A DNA stretch of 64,000 bases from Rhodoferax sp. AJA081-3. GTDB taxonomy: Bacteria; Pseudomonadota; Gammaproteobacteria; Burkholderiales; Burkholderiaceae_C. This document shows, one piece after another, positions 8,290-17,220 of this stretch (the stretch's first letter is position 1; each line of letters opens with the position of its first letter). The position numbers and the translations under genes were made by a program. The notes below the pieces were generated by a model. The model was not told where the DNA came from and made no database searches. It saw only the letters and a program-made list of their open reading frames with translations. Where the stretch lies: positions 5,109,063 through 5,173,062 of the forward strand of contig NZ_CP059068.1 in the NCBI RefSeq assembly GCF_017798165.1. The letters run 5' to 3'.

Positions 8290-10767
8290 GTGGACGCACT
8301 CTTTCAAGCCATCTTCATGGAAAGCCCGGAGGCCATCGCGCTGACCCGGGCCCGCGACAGCACCATCATTGCCGTCAACCGCGAATGGCTCGGTCTGACC
8401 GGATTCAGCCGGGACGAGGTGCTGGGTCGCACGGCCGTGGACATTGGCCATTGGCCCGATGAACAAACGCGGGCCAAGGCACTGCAACCTCTGCAAACCA
8501 GTGGGCGCGTGCGTGACCTGGACACCACCATGGTGCTGGCCCACGGCGTGCACCGCCTGATTTGCCTGAACGCCGTGTTGGTGGATGTGGCAGGCGAGTC
8601 TTACATCCTGTTTTATCTGCGCGATGTCACGGTGGAACGCATGTCCCAGGCTGCAGTGCTGGCGGGTGAGCAGCAGCTGGCCCAGACCAATGAAAAGCTG
8701 AACCGGCAGGTGACCCTGCACGAAATGACCGAGTCGGTGGCCAAGGTGGGCCACTGGGTGCTGTACCCGGGGGACGCCATGGTGCGCCTGTCGCGCGGTT
8801 ACAGCGCCATCGGCAACCTGGGCGACATGCAGGCGGCACCCCTGGGAGCCCACATGCAGGGGGTGGCCGAAGAACACAAGCCCCTGGTCAAGCAGGCACT
8901 CCAGCAAATGAACGGTGACATTGTGGAATACCGCTGGCGCAGGCCCGACGGCGAGACCCTGTGGATCCGTTCGCGCATGCACCGCCAGGTGGAAAACGGC
9001 CTGGTAAAGGCCGAGTTTGGGGTGGTGCAGGATATCTCCCGAGAACGGGCGGCCTTGCAGGCCGCCGCTGACCAACTGGCGGCCGCGCAGCAAAGTGAGG
9101 CCCGGTTTCGCAGCCTCACCGCGCTGAGCTCGGACTGGTACTGGGAGCAGGACAGCCAGTTTCGTTTTGTGCGTGTGGACGGAGACCAGGACAACAACCG
9201 TGCCATTCCATCCGAAAGTTTTCTTGGCAAGACACGGTGGGAGTCGGGCGGGGAGGGTATCAGCCCCGCCCAGTGGGCGGCGCACCGTGCCACCCTGGAA
9301 GCCCACCAGCCATTCCGCGACTTCGAAATGGTGCGCCGCCATACCGACGGCAGCCCCATGTGGGTGTCCATCAGCGGCGCGCCTATCTTCGACGACCAAG
9401 GTGTGTTTGTGGGCTACCGCGGTACCGGGCGCGAGATCACCGCCCGCAAACAGGCCGAGGCGGATATTGAACGGCTGGCCTTTTACGACGCACTAACCGG
9501 GTTGCCCAACCGGCGCATGCTGATTGACCGGCTCAACCAGGCGGTGGCCGCCAGCGCACGGCGGTCCTGTTTTGGGGCCTTGTTGTTCATAGACCTGGAC
9601 AATTTCAAGGTGCTCAATGACACGCGTGGCCACCACATGGGTGATGAGTTGCTCAAGCAGGTGGCCCTGCGGCTTGCAGACTGTGTGCGTTCGATTGACA
9701 CCGTGGCCCGATTGGGCGGAGACGAGTTTGTGGTGATGTTGGAAGAGTTGGGGGCGGTCGAGGTAGACGCCGCGGCGCAGGCAGAGGTGGTGGGCAAGAA
9801 GGTGCTGGCGGCGATCAACAAACACTTTGATCTGGACGGGCAGGCCCACCACAGTTCACCCAGCATTGGCGTGACCCTGTATTTTGGCCACCAGCAGAGT
9901 GTGGACGAGTTGTTGCAGCGGGCCGACCTGGCGATGTACCAGTCCAAGGCGGCCGGGCGCAACACGTTGCGGTTTTTTGACCCGGTCATGCAAGCAGCCG
10001 CCAGTGCCCGCGCGGCACTGGAAATTGACCTGCGCAAGGCCTTGCAGCGCCAGGAGTTTGCGTTGCACTACCAGCCCGTGGTGGATGAACAAGGTGCCAT
10101 CACTGGCGTAGAGGCTCTACTGCGCTGGGAGCACCCACAGCGCGGCATGGTGTCACCCGCAGAATTCATCCCGGTGGCAGAGCAGGCCGGCCTGATCATC
10201 CCCCTGGGCCAGTGGGTGTTGCAGGCGGCCTGTGCCCAGCTGGTGGCCTGGAATACGAGCGCTGCCACACGCCGGCTCACGATGGCCGTCAACGTCAGCG
10301 CCCGCCAGTTCCGCCACCCCGATTTCACCGACCAGTTGCTGGATCTGCTGCGCGTCAGCGGTGCCAACCCCTACCGCTTGAAGCTGGAGTTGACCGAAAG
10401 CATGCTGCTGAGCGACTTTGAAGACGTCATCGTCAAGATGGGGGAGTTGCGGTCCATTGGGGTCAATTTTGCGCTGGATGACTTTGGAACCGGCTATTCA
10501 TCGCTGTCTTACTTGAAGCGCCTGCCACTGGACCAGCTCAAGATCGACCAGTCGTTTGTGCGGGATGTGCTGACGGACCCCAACGACGCAGCCATCGCCC
10601 GCACCATTCTGAGCCTGGCCCATAGCCTGGACCTGAGTGTGGTGGCCGAGGGGGTGGAAACAGCCGGGCAGCGCGACTTTTTGCTCAAAATCGGCTGCAA
10701 GGCTTTTCAGGGGTATTTTTTTGGCCGTCCGGTGGCTGTGGACGGCCTGGCGTTGCCCAGCGCCTGA
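8290..10767 (+). CDS. PAS-PAS-PAS-GGDEF-EAL cyclic-di-GMP protein
   Basis: The 825-residue protein has three PAS-type sensor segments (about 1-120, 130-250 and 265-385, the last with SSDWYWEQD), a GGDEF domain (about 395-560, motif RLGGDEF near residue 475) and an EAL domain (about 575-815, motif EALLRW and [14 protein letters not shown]). Both the GGDEF and EAL signatures are intact, so diguanylate cyclase and phosphodiesterase activities are both possible; which dominates cannot be read from sequence. No membrane segment is seen, so it is a soluble sensor. The GTG at 8290 is the only start between an in-frame stop at 8278 and the first PAS. A close paralogue lies at 52036-54555. The gap 8131-8289 to mutS would hold both divergent promoters. 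Confidence 0.92.
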   Translation: MDALFQAIFMESPEAIALTRARDSTIIAVNREWLGLTGFSRDEVLGRTAVDIGHWPDEQTRAKALQPLQTSGRVRDLDTTMVLAHGVHRLICLNAVLVDVAGESYILFYLRDVTVERMSQAAVLAGEQQLAQTNEKLNRQVTLHEMTESVAKVGHWVLYPGDAMVRLSRGYSAIGNLGDMQAAPLGAHMQGVAEEHKPLVKQALQQMNGDIVEYRWRRPDGETLWIRSRMHRQVENGLVKAEFGVVQDISRERAALQAAADQLAAAQQSEARFRSLTALSSDWYWEQDSQFRFVRVDGDQDNNRAIPSESFLGKTRWESGGEGISPAQWAAHRATLEAHQPFRDFEMVRRHTDGSPMWVSISGAPIFDDQGVFVGYRGTGREITARKQAEADIERLAFYDALTGLPNRRMLIDRLNQAVAASARRSCFGALLFIDLDNFKVLNDTRGHHMGDELLKQVALRLADCVRSIDTVARLGGDEFVVMLEELGAVEVDAAAQAEVVGKKVLAAINKHFDLDGQAHHSSPSIGVTLYFGHQQSVDELLQRADLAMYQSKAAGRNTLRFFDPVMQAAASARAALEIDLRKALQRQEFALHYQPVVDEQGAITGVEALLRWEHPQRGMVSPAEFIPVAEQAGLIIPLGQWVLQAACAQLVAWNTSAATRRLTMAVNVSARQFRHPDFTDQLLDLLRVSGANPYRLKLELTESMLLSDFEDVIVKMGELRSIGVNFALDDFGTGYSSLSYLKRLPLDQLKIDQSFVRDVLTDPNDAAIARTILSLAHSLDLSVVAEGVETAGQRDFLLKIGCKAFQGYFFGRPVAVDGLALPSA

Positions 10768-10797
10768 ACCACTGGTGCGCGCCGGTGAATGCCGGGC

Positions 10798-11730
10798 TTA
10801 CAGCGGCGCGTCTTCAGCGTCTGGTGTTGTAGCGTCGTCATCTGCACCTTCTGCACTGGCAGCAGGCGTTTCAGCGGCTGCGGCGTGGCGGGCCTGGCGC
10901 AAAGCCGCCTTTTCGCCGGCACTGGCAAATTTGCTGTATTTGCCCAGGATGGTGATCAGCTGGCCGTAAATGCGCGGGTTGCCCGCCAGGCACTCTTGCT
11001 GGTCCAAAAAGTCGGCTTCACCGGTGAAGTTGCCCACCAGGCCACCGGCCTCGGTCACCAGCAACGATCCAGCGGCCACATCCCAGGGCTGCAGACCGGT
11101 CTCAAAAAAGCCTTCGGTATAACCGGCGGCCACATAGGCCAGGTCCAGTGCGGCGGCGCCGGGGCGGCGCAGGCCGGCGGTGCGTTTCATCACGTCGCCC
11201 ATCATGGTCAGGTAGTTGGCAAAGTTGTCGCCGGGGCGGAAGGGGAAACCGGTGGACAGCAGCGCGTCTTTGAGCTGGATGCGTTTGGAAACGCGGATGC
11301 GGCGGTCGTTCAAAAAGGCGCCGCGGCCCTTGGTAGCGGTAAACAGGTCGTTGCGGGTGGGGTCGTAGACCACGGCCTGTTCGACCTTGCCTTTGACGGC
11401 CAGCGCGATGCTGACGCAGTACACGGGCAGGCCGTGGATGAAGTTGGTCGTGCCGTCCAGCGGATCGATGATCCAGACGAATTCGGAGTCTTTGGCGCCA
11501 TGTTCGCGCCCGGATTCTTCGGCCCAGATGCCGTGGCCGGGGTAGGCCGTCAGCAGGGTTTCTATGATCGCCTGTTCTGCAGCATGGTCCACTTCGGTGA
11601 CAAAGTCGTTGGCCTTCTTTTGCGAGACCCGTACGGATTCGATATCGAGGGCGGCGCGGTTGATGATGGAGCCAGCAGCGCGGGCGGCCTTGACGGCCAC
11701 GTTGACCATGGGGTGCAGATTAAGCGACAT
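10798..11730 (-). CDS. suhB: Inositol monophosphatase family protein (SuhB-like)
   Basis: This 310-residue member of the Mg-dependent inositol monophosphatase superfamily has the metal-binding signatures EES (71-73), [12 protein letters not shown] (about 86-97) and the late WDVAAG. Family members hydrolyse inositol-1-phosphate, and SuhB in enterobacteria also takes part in rRNA antitermination complexes. The C-terminal 35-40 residues form an acidic, Ala-rich tail that extends beyond the usual family length of about 265. The ATG at 11730 was chosen because the conserved N-terminal helix begins there. It is divergent from trmJ with 88 bp between them. Confidence 0.93.
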   Translation of the reverse strand: MSLNLHPMVNVAVKAARAAGSIINRAALDIESVRVSQKKANDFVTEVDHAAEQAIIETLLTAYPGHGIWAEESGREHGAKDSEFVWIIDPLDGTTNFIHGLPVYCVSIALAVKGKVEQAVVYDPTRNDLFTATKGRGAFLNDRRIRVSKRIQLKDALLSTGFPFRPGDNFANYLTMMGDVMKRTAGLRRPGAAALDLAYVAAGYTEGFFETGLQPWDVAAGSLLVTEAGGLVGNFTGEADFLDQQECLAGNPRIYGQLITILGKYSKFASAGEKAALRQARHAAAAETPAASAEGADDDATTPDAEDAPL

Positions 11731-11818
11731 AAATTTTGGGGGAAGAGCACAGGGGACCATCTGGCGATGCAGACGGCGACAATAGGCAACATTTTACCGT
11801 TTTACCTCCAACTGCGCC

Positions 11819-12658
11819 ATGCACACCCGCTTTATTCTGATCAACACCAGCCATGCCGGTAATGTGGGGGCCGCCGCCCGCGCGATGAAAACCATGGGCT
11901 TTGACGACCTGGTGCTGGTGGCGCCGCGCTGGGCCAATGTGCTGCGCCGGGAGGAAACCATCCAGCGCGCCAGTGGCGCACTGGACGTGTTGGACAAATG
12001 CCGCATCGTGGACACGCTGGACGAAGCACTGGACGGTCTGACCCACCTGTGCGCCACCGCCATGACGCCGCGCGACTTCGGCCCACCCACAGTAGCACCG
12101 CGGGAGCATTTTGAATCGCTATCAAAAGTAGAGCGATTTAGTCATATTGCACGGGGGCTAGAGGCCGATTTGACTCAAGGCTCTTCCGCAGGGGAGGTTG
12201 TAGAGGCTGCAAACCCTGCCCAGCAGGGCATTGGTTTTCTATTCGGCTCCGAGCGTTTCGGCATGCGCAACGAGGACGTCTACCGTTGCCACGCCTGTCT
12301 GAGCATTCCCAGCAACCCCAAGTTTGGTTCACTGAACATCGGCGCAGCATTGCAAGTGATCGCCTACGAATGGCGGCTGGCTTTGGGCGGATTTCCAGTG
12401 GACGCCTCGGAACCCATGCCTGCACCGGCACCCGCACCTGCCGTCATGGCTGATGCCGCCCAGGTGGCCGGCATGCTGACCCATCTGGAGCAATCCCTGG
12501 TGGCGCTGGGTTTTCTGGACCCTGCCGCCCCCAAGAAGCTCATGCCCCGCCTGAACCAGCTGTTCAATCGCGCGGGTGTGACGCAGGAAGAAATCCACAT
12601 TTTGCGCGGCATTGCCAAGGCCATACTGCAGCAATCGGCTGGCAAAGGCCAGGCCTAA
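11819..12658 (+). CDS. trmJ: tRNA (cytidine/uridine-2'-O-)-methyltransferase TrmJ
   Basis: The 279-residue SPOUT-superfamily enzyme methylates the 2'-O of nucleotide 32 in the tRNA anticodon loop. The N-terminal TSHAGNVGAAARAMKTMGF and the later GFLFGSERFGMRNED / LNIGAALQVIAYEW blocks form the deep-trefoil-knot SAM site. The C-terminal helices (about 220-275) are the usual dimer/tRNA extension. Residues about 98-120 (FESLSKVERFSHIARGLEAD) interrupt the normally compact linker before the knot and coincide with an R1 repeat read in frame. The rest of the protein is intact, so the insert is probably tolerated in a surface loop. Confidence 0.92.
   Translation: MHTRFILINTSHAGNVGAAARAMKTMGFDDLVLVAPRWANVLRREETIQRASGALDVLDKCRIVDTLDEALDGLTHLCATAMTPRDFGPPTVAPREHFESLSKVERFSHIARGLEADLTQGSSAGEVVEAANPAQQGIGFLFGSERFGMRNEDVYRCHACLSIPSNPKFGSLNIGAALQVIAYEWRLALGGFPVDASEPMPAPAPAPAVMADAAQVAGMLTHLEQSLVALGFLDPAAPKKLMPRLNQLFNRAGVTQEEIHILRGIAKAILQQSAGKGQA
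12111..12177 (+). repeat. R1 dispersed repeat, copy a (in frame in trmJ)
   Basis: The core CACGGGGGCTAGAGGCC is preceded by TAGTCATATT and followed by ATTT-A-TCAA. Nearly the same string occurs at 58007-58063. It is read through in frame, with no stop codon, in the trmJ gene. Confidence 0.7.
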
Positions 12659-12717
12659 ACGAATGCGCTTAGCCAGTGTGACAACAGGCCTACCGCGCAG
12701 CAGGTAGACTTCTAAGC

Positions 12718-13503
12718 ATGTTTTCACGCCTACGCTCCGACATCCAATGCATCCTGGACCGCGATCCCGCGGCGCGCACGACCTGGGAGGTGCTGACCTG
12801 CTACCCCGGTCTGCATGCCCTGGTCCTGCACCGCAGGGCGCACTGGTGCTGGACCCATGGCTTCAAGTGGCTGGGGCGGTTTATCTCGCATATGTCCCGC
12901 TGGTTTACAGGTATCGAAATCCACCCTGGTGCCGTCATTGGTGAGCGGGTGTTCTTTGACCACGCCATGGGCACGGTGGTGGGGGAAACCGCCGAAATTG
13001 GTGATGGCTGCACCATCTACCAGGGTGTGACGCTGGGCGGCACCTCGCTGTACAAGGGCGCCAAACGCCACCCTACCCTGGGCAAAGACGTGGTGGTGAG
13101 CGCCGGGGCCAAGGTGCTGGGCGGTTTTGTGGTGGGTGATGGTGCCAAGATCGGCAGCAATGCCGTGGTCATCAAACCCGTGCCACCGGGCGCCACGGCG
13201 GTGGGCATTCCGGCCCGCATCATCCCCAGCAAAACCGGGGAGAGTGCGGATGTCACCCACTCCGAGCCCAAGTTCAGCGCCTACGGCATCACCCAGGAGG
13301 ACGACCCCGTCAGTCAGGCATTACGCGGCCTGATCGACTCGGCATCCGGCCAGGAGCACCAGATTGCGCTGTTGTGGAAGGCGATTGAGACCCTGTCCGC
13401 CAGCCGCAACAGCGCAGATTGCCTGCCAGACTGTGTGCCGGGTGACGCGGCCCGCAAAGAGTGTTTCGAGGCCGAACGCCTCAACCAGCTGGTTGGGAAG
13501 TAG
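12718..13503 (+). CDS. cysE: Serine O-acetyltransferase
   Basis: The 261-residue enzyme acetylates L-serine with acetyl-CoA, the entry step of cysteine synthesis. From about residue 65 to 170 the hexapeptide-repeat pattern gives a left-handed beta-helix ([40 protein letters not shown]), with the conserved DHAMG (Asp81-His82) and the CoA-site loop around [15 protein letters not shown]. The N-terminal helical domain is short compared with enterobacterial CysE, as in the shorter bacterial class. The C-terminal 90 residues are less conserved. The 3' end overlaps the convergent mog gene by 23 bp. Confidence 0.93.
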   Translation: MFSRLRSDIQCILDRDPAARTTWEVLTCYPGLHALVLHRRAHWCWTHGFKWLGRFISHMSRWFTGIEIHPGAVIGERVFFDHAMGTVVGETAEIGDGCTIYQGVTLGGTSLYKGAKRHPTLGKDVVVSAGAKVLGGFVVGDGAKIGSNAVVIKPVPPGATAVGIPARIIPSKTGESADVTHSEPKFSAYGITQEDDPVSQALRGLIDSASGQEHQIALLWKAIETLSASRNSADCLPDCVPGDAARKECFEAERLNQLVGK

Positions 13504-14107
13504 CGAAGGCGCGGATCGCGGTTTTGGGCCGGAAGGCTTTACACACCGCATCCACCGTTTGCAGGTAGGGCCCGCCAATCAAATCGATGCAGTAGGGCAC
13601 GGCGGCAAAGATGCCGTTGACACGCTGCTGGCCGTCGGCATCTTTCAAGCCTTCCAGCGTTTCAGCAATGGCCTTGGGCTGGCCGGGCAGGTTGATGATC
13701 AAACTGTTGCCACGGATCACTGCCACCTGGCGCGACAGGATGGCGGTGGGCACAAATGCCAGGCTGATCTGGCGCATTTGCTCTCCAAAACCCGGCATTT
13801 CCTTGTGCGCCACAGCAAGCGTGGCCTCGGGTGTCACGTCACGCAGGGCAGGGCCGGTGCCACCGGTGGTCAGCACCAGGCTACAGCCGGCATCCACCAA
13901 TTCGATCAAAGTCGCACTGATGGTGGCCTGTTCATCCGGTATCAGCCGGGCTTCGAACTGCAGGGGGTTTTGCAGGGCGCGGGCCAGCCAGTCTTTTAGC
14001 GCGGGAAGGCCTTTGTCTTCGTACACACCTGTCGACGCGCGGTCGCTGATCGACACGATGCCGATCTTGACCGTATCCAGGGGCGGCAAGGCTGCATCAG
14101 CACTCAC
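13481..14107 (-). CDS. mog: Molybdopterin adenylyltransferase
   Basis: The 208-residue MogA/MoaB-fold enzyme adenylates molybdopterin before molybdate insertion, making molybdenum cofactor; the NasA nitrate reductase in this window needs that cofactor. Evidence is the early [12 protein letters not shown] strand, the nucleotide-binding TTGGTGP (80-86) followed by RDVTPEAT, and the late [12 protein letters not shown]. The start ATG at 14107 overlaps the yjgA stop (ATGA, 14104-14107), so the two genes are translationally coupled. The 3' end overlaps cysE on the other strand. Confidence 0.93.
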   Translation of the reverse strand: MSADAALPPLDTVKIGIVSISDRASTGVYEDKGLPALKDWLARALQNPLQFEARLIPDEQATISATLIELVDAGCSLVLTTGGTGPALRDVTPEATLAVAHKEMPGFGEQMRQISLAFVPTAILSRQVAVIRGNSLIINLPGQPKAIAETLEGLKDADGQQRVNGIFAAVPYCIDLIGGPYLQTVDAVCKAFRPKTAIRAFATSQPAG

Positions 14108-14766
14108 GCATCAGCTCCTGGGTTGTCGGGGAAGTCGTCTTCCGGGCCAATCGGGTCCGGCACATCGCTGCCATGCAACAGATGTTCACGGACGATTTGA
14201 AAGATGTCACGGTAGGCGCGGCCATGGCGCACGGCAGCGCCGGGCTTCTCGGGCTTGGCATCTTTGCGGGCCTGGCGAACCAGGGCGCGCAGCTGCTGGA
14301 TGTCGGTGGCGGGGTTGATGTTGACCCACTGGCCAACCGCATCGTCGTCGGCGATCAGGCGGTCACGCCACTGCTCGGCCGCGTGTAGGGCCAGGGTTTC
14401 CTTGGCGGAGGGTGCGTGCTGCTCGTCAATTGCGACGCGGATGGCATCCAATGTTGCGGGCTCCAGTTGGCGCATGCGCTTGCCGATGAACTGCAGGAGG
14501 CGCCGGCGACCTTCAAAGTTGGTGATGCGTTTGTATTCTGCAATCGCTTCCATCAGCTTGTCGGGTAGTTCCAGTCGCTTCAGCAACTCTGCCCGCAGTG
14601 TCAGCAGGTCTTCACCCAGCTTTTGCAGCTCGGTGCTCTCGCGTTTGAGGTCGGTGCGGCTTTTGTCGTCGGTTCCCTTGAGCTCGCGCTTGAGTTCCAG
14701 GTCCAGTTCACTGCCTTCCGCCACAAATTTGCCTTTGACGAAATAGCCTTTTTTTAGTTTGCTCAT
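14104..14766 (-). CDS. yjgA: YjgA/DarP family 50S ribosome-associated protein
   Basis: This 220-residue DUF615 protein belongs to a family associated with late 50S subunit assembly in E. coli. The family core is visible: a charged N-terminus, the coiled helix KRESTELQKLGEDLLTL, then EYKRITNFEGRRRLLQFIGKRMRQLE and the C-terminal WRDRLI...YRDIFQIV. I use the ATG at 14766 (MSKLKKGY); another in-frame ATG at 14781 adds only five residues. It is followed by mog with a 4-bp overlap and is divergent from pmbA, which starts 25 bp away, so the two opposing promoters must overlap the neighbouring 5' ends. Confidence 0.88.
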   Translation of the reverse strand: MSKLKKGYFVKGKFVAEGSELDLELKRELKGTDDKSRTDLKRESTELQKLGEDLLTLRAELLKRLELPDKLMEAIAEYKRITNFEGRRRLLQFIGKRMRQLEPATLDAIRVAIDEQHAPSAKETLALHAAEQWRDRLIADDDAVGQWVNINPATDIQQLRALVRQARKDAKPEKPGAAVRHGRAYRDIFQIVREHLLHGSDVPDPIGPEDDFPDNPGADA

Positions 14767-14791
14767 ATAGACAAGTATCATAGCCTCCGCT

Positions 14792-16210
14792 ATGAAGACC
14801 CCCCAATCCTCCCTCCCATCGTCGCCCACAGGCGCCACATCCACCAAGCCAGCCGACAGCGGTTTTGCATTTAGTCGGCCTTTTTTCGAATCGCTGGTGG
14901 ACAAGGCTCTGGCCCATGCCAAAAAGCTGGGCGCCACCGATGCGGGGGCTGAAGTGTCCGAGGGCTGCGGCCTGAGCGTGTCCGTGCGCAATGGCGAACT
15001 GGAAAATGTGGAGCGCAACCGCGACAAGTCCCTGGGTGTCACGGTCTACGTGGGCCAGCGCCGCGGCAATGCCAGCACATCCGACTTCTCGGATGAGGCG
15101 ATTGCGCAGACCGTGGGTGCGGCCTATGACATCGCCCGTTTCACCGCCGAAGACAGCTTTGCCAGCCTGCCCGATGTCAAAGATATTGCGCCGGTGGCCG
15201 ACCGCGAGCGTGATCTGGACCTGTTCTTCCCCTGGGCGCTGACCAGTGAAGAAGCTATGCGTCTGGCGCTGGAGTGTGAAGCGGCAGCCTTGTCCACCAG
15301 CAAAAAGATCACCAACAGCGAAGGTGCGGCCGTGTCGGCCCAGCAGTCGCATTTTTTCAGCGCCCACACCCATGGCTTTCGTGGCGGTTATGCCAGCTCG
15401 CGCCATTCCATGTCGGTATCGCCCATTGCCGGCAAGGGCAAGGACATGCAGCGCGACAGTTGGTACAGTTCCATGCGCCACCCCGACGCATTGGCATCTC
15501 CCCAGGCCATTGGTCGATACGCCGCCGAGCGGGCGTTAAGCCGCCTGAAGGCGCGCAAGATCGCCACGCTGGAGTGCCCGGTGTTGTTTGAATCGCCACT
15601 GGCTGCGGGCCTGGTCGGTGGCTTGGTGCAGGCATTGAGCGGTGGCGCTATGTACCGCAAGAGCACTTTTCTGCTGGATTCGCTGGACAAGATAATCTTG
15701 CCCAAACATATCGACATGTTGGAAGACCCGTTTGTGCTGCGTGGCAAGGGCAGTTCGCCGTTTGATGACGAAGGTGTCAGCGTGCGGCCCCGCCAGGTGA
15801 TCGAAGGTGGCCGGGTCAAGGGTTATTTCTTGAGCAGCTACACGGCGCGCAAGCTGGGCATGCAGACCACGGGCAATTCGGGTGGCTCCCACAATCTGAC
15901 GTTCACGTCACGACTGACGCGCGCAACTGACGACCTGGATGCCATGCTGCAAAAGCTGGGCACCGGCCTGTTTGTGACCGAGCTGATGGGGCAAGGCGTG
16001 AACTATGTGACGGGTGACTACTCACGCGGCGCCAGCGGGTTCTGGGTGGAGAAGGGGCGTATTGCCTACCCGGTGCACGAGATCACGATTGCCGGCAACA
16101 TGAAAGCCATGCTCAAGGGTATTGAGGCAGTTGGGGCCGATATCTATAACTATGGCGCAAAGACCGTGGGGTCCATCCTGATCAACCGCATGAAGGTGGC
16201 GGGTAGCTGA
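14792..16210 (+). CDS. pmbA: Metalloprotease component PmbA/TldE
   Basis: The 472-residue TldE/PmbA subunit normally forms a heterodimeric zinc protease with TldD that processes peptides such as microcins and unfolded substrates. The family pattern is clear: SVSVRNGELENVERNRDKSLGVTVYVG near the N-terminus, a central HGFRGGYASSRHS region, and the C-terminal GNSGGSHNL, GVNYVTGDYSRGASGFWVE and VGSILINRMKV. As expected for the TldE partner, the TldD zinc motif HExxxH is not seen. tldD is not in this window. A strong terminator follows at 16231. Confidence 0.95.
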   Translation: MKTPQSSLPSSPTGATSTKPADSGFAFSRPFFESLVDKALAHAKKLGATDAGAEVSEGCGLSVSVRNGELENVERNRDKSLGVTVYVGQRRGNASTSDFSDEAIAQTVGAAYDIARFTAEDSFASLPDVKDIAPVADRERDLDLFFPWALTSEEAMRLALECEAAALSTSKKITNSEGAAVSAQQSHFFSAHTHGFRGGYASSRHSMSVSPIAGKGKDMQRDSWYSSMRHPDALASPQAIGRYAAERALSRLKARKIATLECPVLFESPLAAGLVGGLVQALSGGAMYRKSTFLLDSLDKIILPKHIDMLEDPFVLRGKGSSPFDDEGVSVRPRQVIEGGRVKGYFLSSYTARKLGMQTTGNSGGSHNLTFTSRLTRATDDLDAMLQKLGTGLFVTELMGQGVNYVTGDYSRGASGFWVEKGRIAYPVHEITIAGNMKAMLKGIEAVGADIYNYGAKTVGSILINRMKVAGS

Positions 16211-16230
16211 AAACCTGCCTATTCAAAAGA

Positions 16231-16254
16231 ACGGGGCCCATCAGGCCCCGTTTT
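16231..16254. terminator. Intrinsic terminator between pmbA and yqeY
   Basis: A perfect 8-bp stem ACGGGGCC / GGCCCCGT (16231-16238 and 16244-16251) with a 5-nt loop is followed by T residues on the plus strand. Upstream AAAAG gives a partial U-run in the other direction, so it may serve both convergent genes. Confidence 0.85.
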
Positions 16255-16257
16255 GCA

Positions 16258-16707
16258 TTAACCCGCCAGCGCGGTCTTCACCGCGGCCGAGACAGTGCCC
16301 ATTTCGGCCTTGCCGGCCAGGCGTGTCTTCACCACACCCATGACCTTGCCCATATCACCGGGGCCAGTGGCGCCCAGTTCGGCGACGATGGCCTTGACCT
16401 CAGCCAGCACCTCGTCGGCACTCAGTCGCTGGGGCAGATAGGCCTGCAAGACCTTGATCTCGGCGGTTTCCTTGTCGGCCAACTCCTGGCGCTCGGCCTT
16501 GATGAAGGCCTCCACGCTGTCCTTGCGCTGCTTGATCAGTTTGTCCACGATGGCGACCACGGCGGCATCGTCCAGCACGATGCGCTCATCCACCTCGCGC
16601 TGCTTGCAGGCGGCCAGCAGCAGGCGGATGGTGCCCAGGCGCTCGCTGTCCTTGGCGCGCATGGCGGTTTTCATGTCTTCGGTGATTTGGTCTTTGAGTG
16701 ATGACAT
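16258..16707 (-). CDS. yqeY: GatB/YqeY domain protein
   Basis: The 149-residue helical protein has a YqeY domain, the fold of the tail of the GatB amidotransferase subunit that contacts tRNA. Its N-terminus (SLKDQITEDMKTAMRAKDSERLGTIRLLLAACKQ) and the GDMGKVMGVVKTRLAGKAEMGTVSAAVK tail fit the family along its whole length. The precise role is unknown. It follows rpsU on the same strand, a common arrangement in betaproteobacteria, with an intrinsic terminator in the gap that may make expression partial. Confidence 0.93.
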   Translation of the reverse strand: MSSLKDQITEDMKTAMRAKDSERLGTIRLLLAACKQREVDERIVLDDAAVVAIVDKLIKQRKDSVEAFIKAERQELADKETAEIKVLQAYLPQRLSADEVLAEVKAIVAELGATGPGDMGKVMGVVKTRLAGKAEMGTVSAAVKTALAG

Positions 16708-16760
16708 TGCAGGCTTCCTGGAGGTGGTGAAGAAAATAAAACAGGTTATGAAAATAAAAA

Positions 16761-16788
16761 AGCCCGCCGGAGCGTCCCCAAGCGAGCT
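16761..16788 (-). terminator. Intrinsic terminator/attenuator downstream of rpsU
   Basis: On the minus strand, AGCTCGC pairs with GCGGGCT (one G-T wobble) across a GC-rich 14-nt loop and runs into TTTTTTATTTT. Its position between rpsU and yqeY would let most transcripts stop after the ribosomal protein gene. Confidence 0.75.
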
Positions 16789-16820
16789 TTTTTTGGGCCT
16801 TGGAAGGCAGTACTGTTTGA

Positions 16821-17033
16821 TCAGTACATCTTCTTGGGCAATTGCATGCTGCGGATGCGTTTGTAGTTGCGCTTGACGGCGGCTGCCTTCTTGCGCTTGC
16901 GCTCTGCAGTGGGCTTCTCATAAAACTCGCGTGCGCGCAAGTCTGTCAGCAAACCCAATTTTTCGATAGTGCGCTTGAAGCGACGCAGAGCGACGTCAAA
17001 CGGCTCGTTTTCTTTTACACGGATGGTTGTCAT
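16821..17033 (-). CDS. rpsU: 30S ribosomal protein S21
   Basis: The 70-residue, strongly basic S21 stabilises the 16S rRNA 3' region near the anti-Shine-Dalgarno. The sequence [21 protein letters not shown] followed by a Lys/Arg-rich tail ([15 protein letters not shown]) is diagnostic, and the length is exact for the family. The upstream gap to the histidine kinase contains a perfect TATAAT -10 element. The next gene downstream is yqeY. Confidence 0.98.
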   Translation of the reverse strand: MTTIRVKENEPFDVALRRFKRTIEKLGLLTDLRAREFYEKPTAERKRKKAAAVKRNYKRIRSMQLPKKMY

Positions 17034-17161
17034 TACGTAATGTTGTCCAAAATGTGCTGCCGCCAGTCACGGGGGGAGATCGAGCCCCACATGCCACGTT
17101 CAGCGATTTCCCCGTCTGTAACTAGTATTTGGCCGACGGGGCAATGCCAGAAAAGCCTTGG

Positions 17162-17192
17162 ATTATAGCGTTATTGCAGTCGGGGATCGCAA
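17162..17192 (-). promoter_or_regulatory. Putative sigma-70 promoter for rpsU
   Basis: On the minus strand a perfect TATAAT (17162-17167) lies 19 bp after TTGCGA (17187-17192). The spacing is longer than the optimal 17 bp, but the -10 match and position upstream of rpsU support it. Confidence 0.55.
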
Positions 17193-17220
17193 TTTTTGCC
17201 CCAAATGCTGTAAGGCGTGC

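Noticed and set aside
8131..9399. An N-terminal extension of mutS by more than 400 codons
   Set aside because: MutS normally begins just before the PMMQQYL region; the extension is antisense to the PAS domains of the GGDEF-EAL gene.
12659..12717. A CTACC/GGTAG hairpin before cysE as a regulatory RNA
   Set aside because: The stem is only five base pairs and no known leader motif or terminator follows, so it is not supported.
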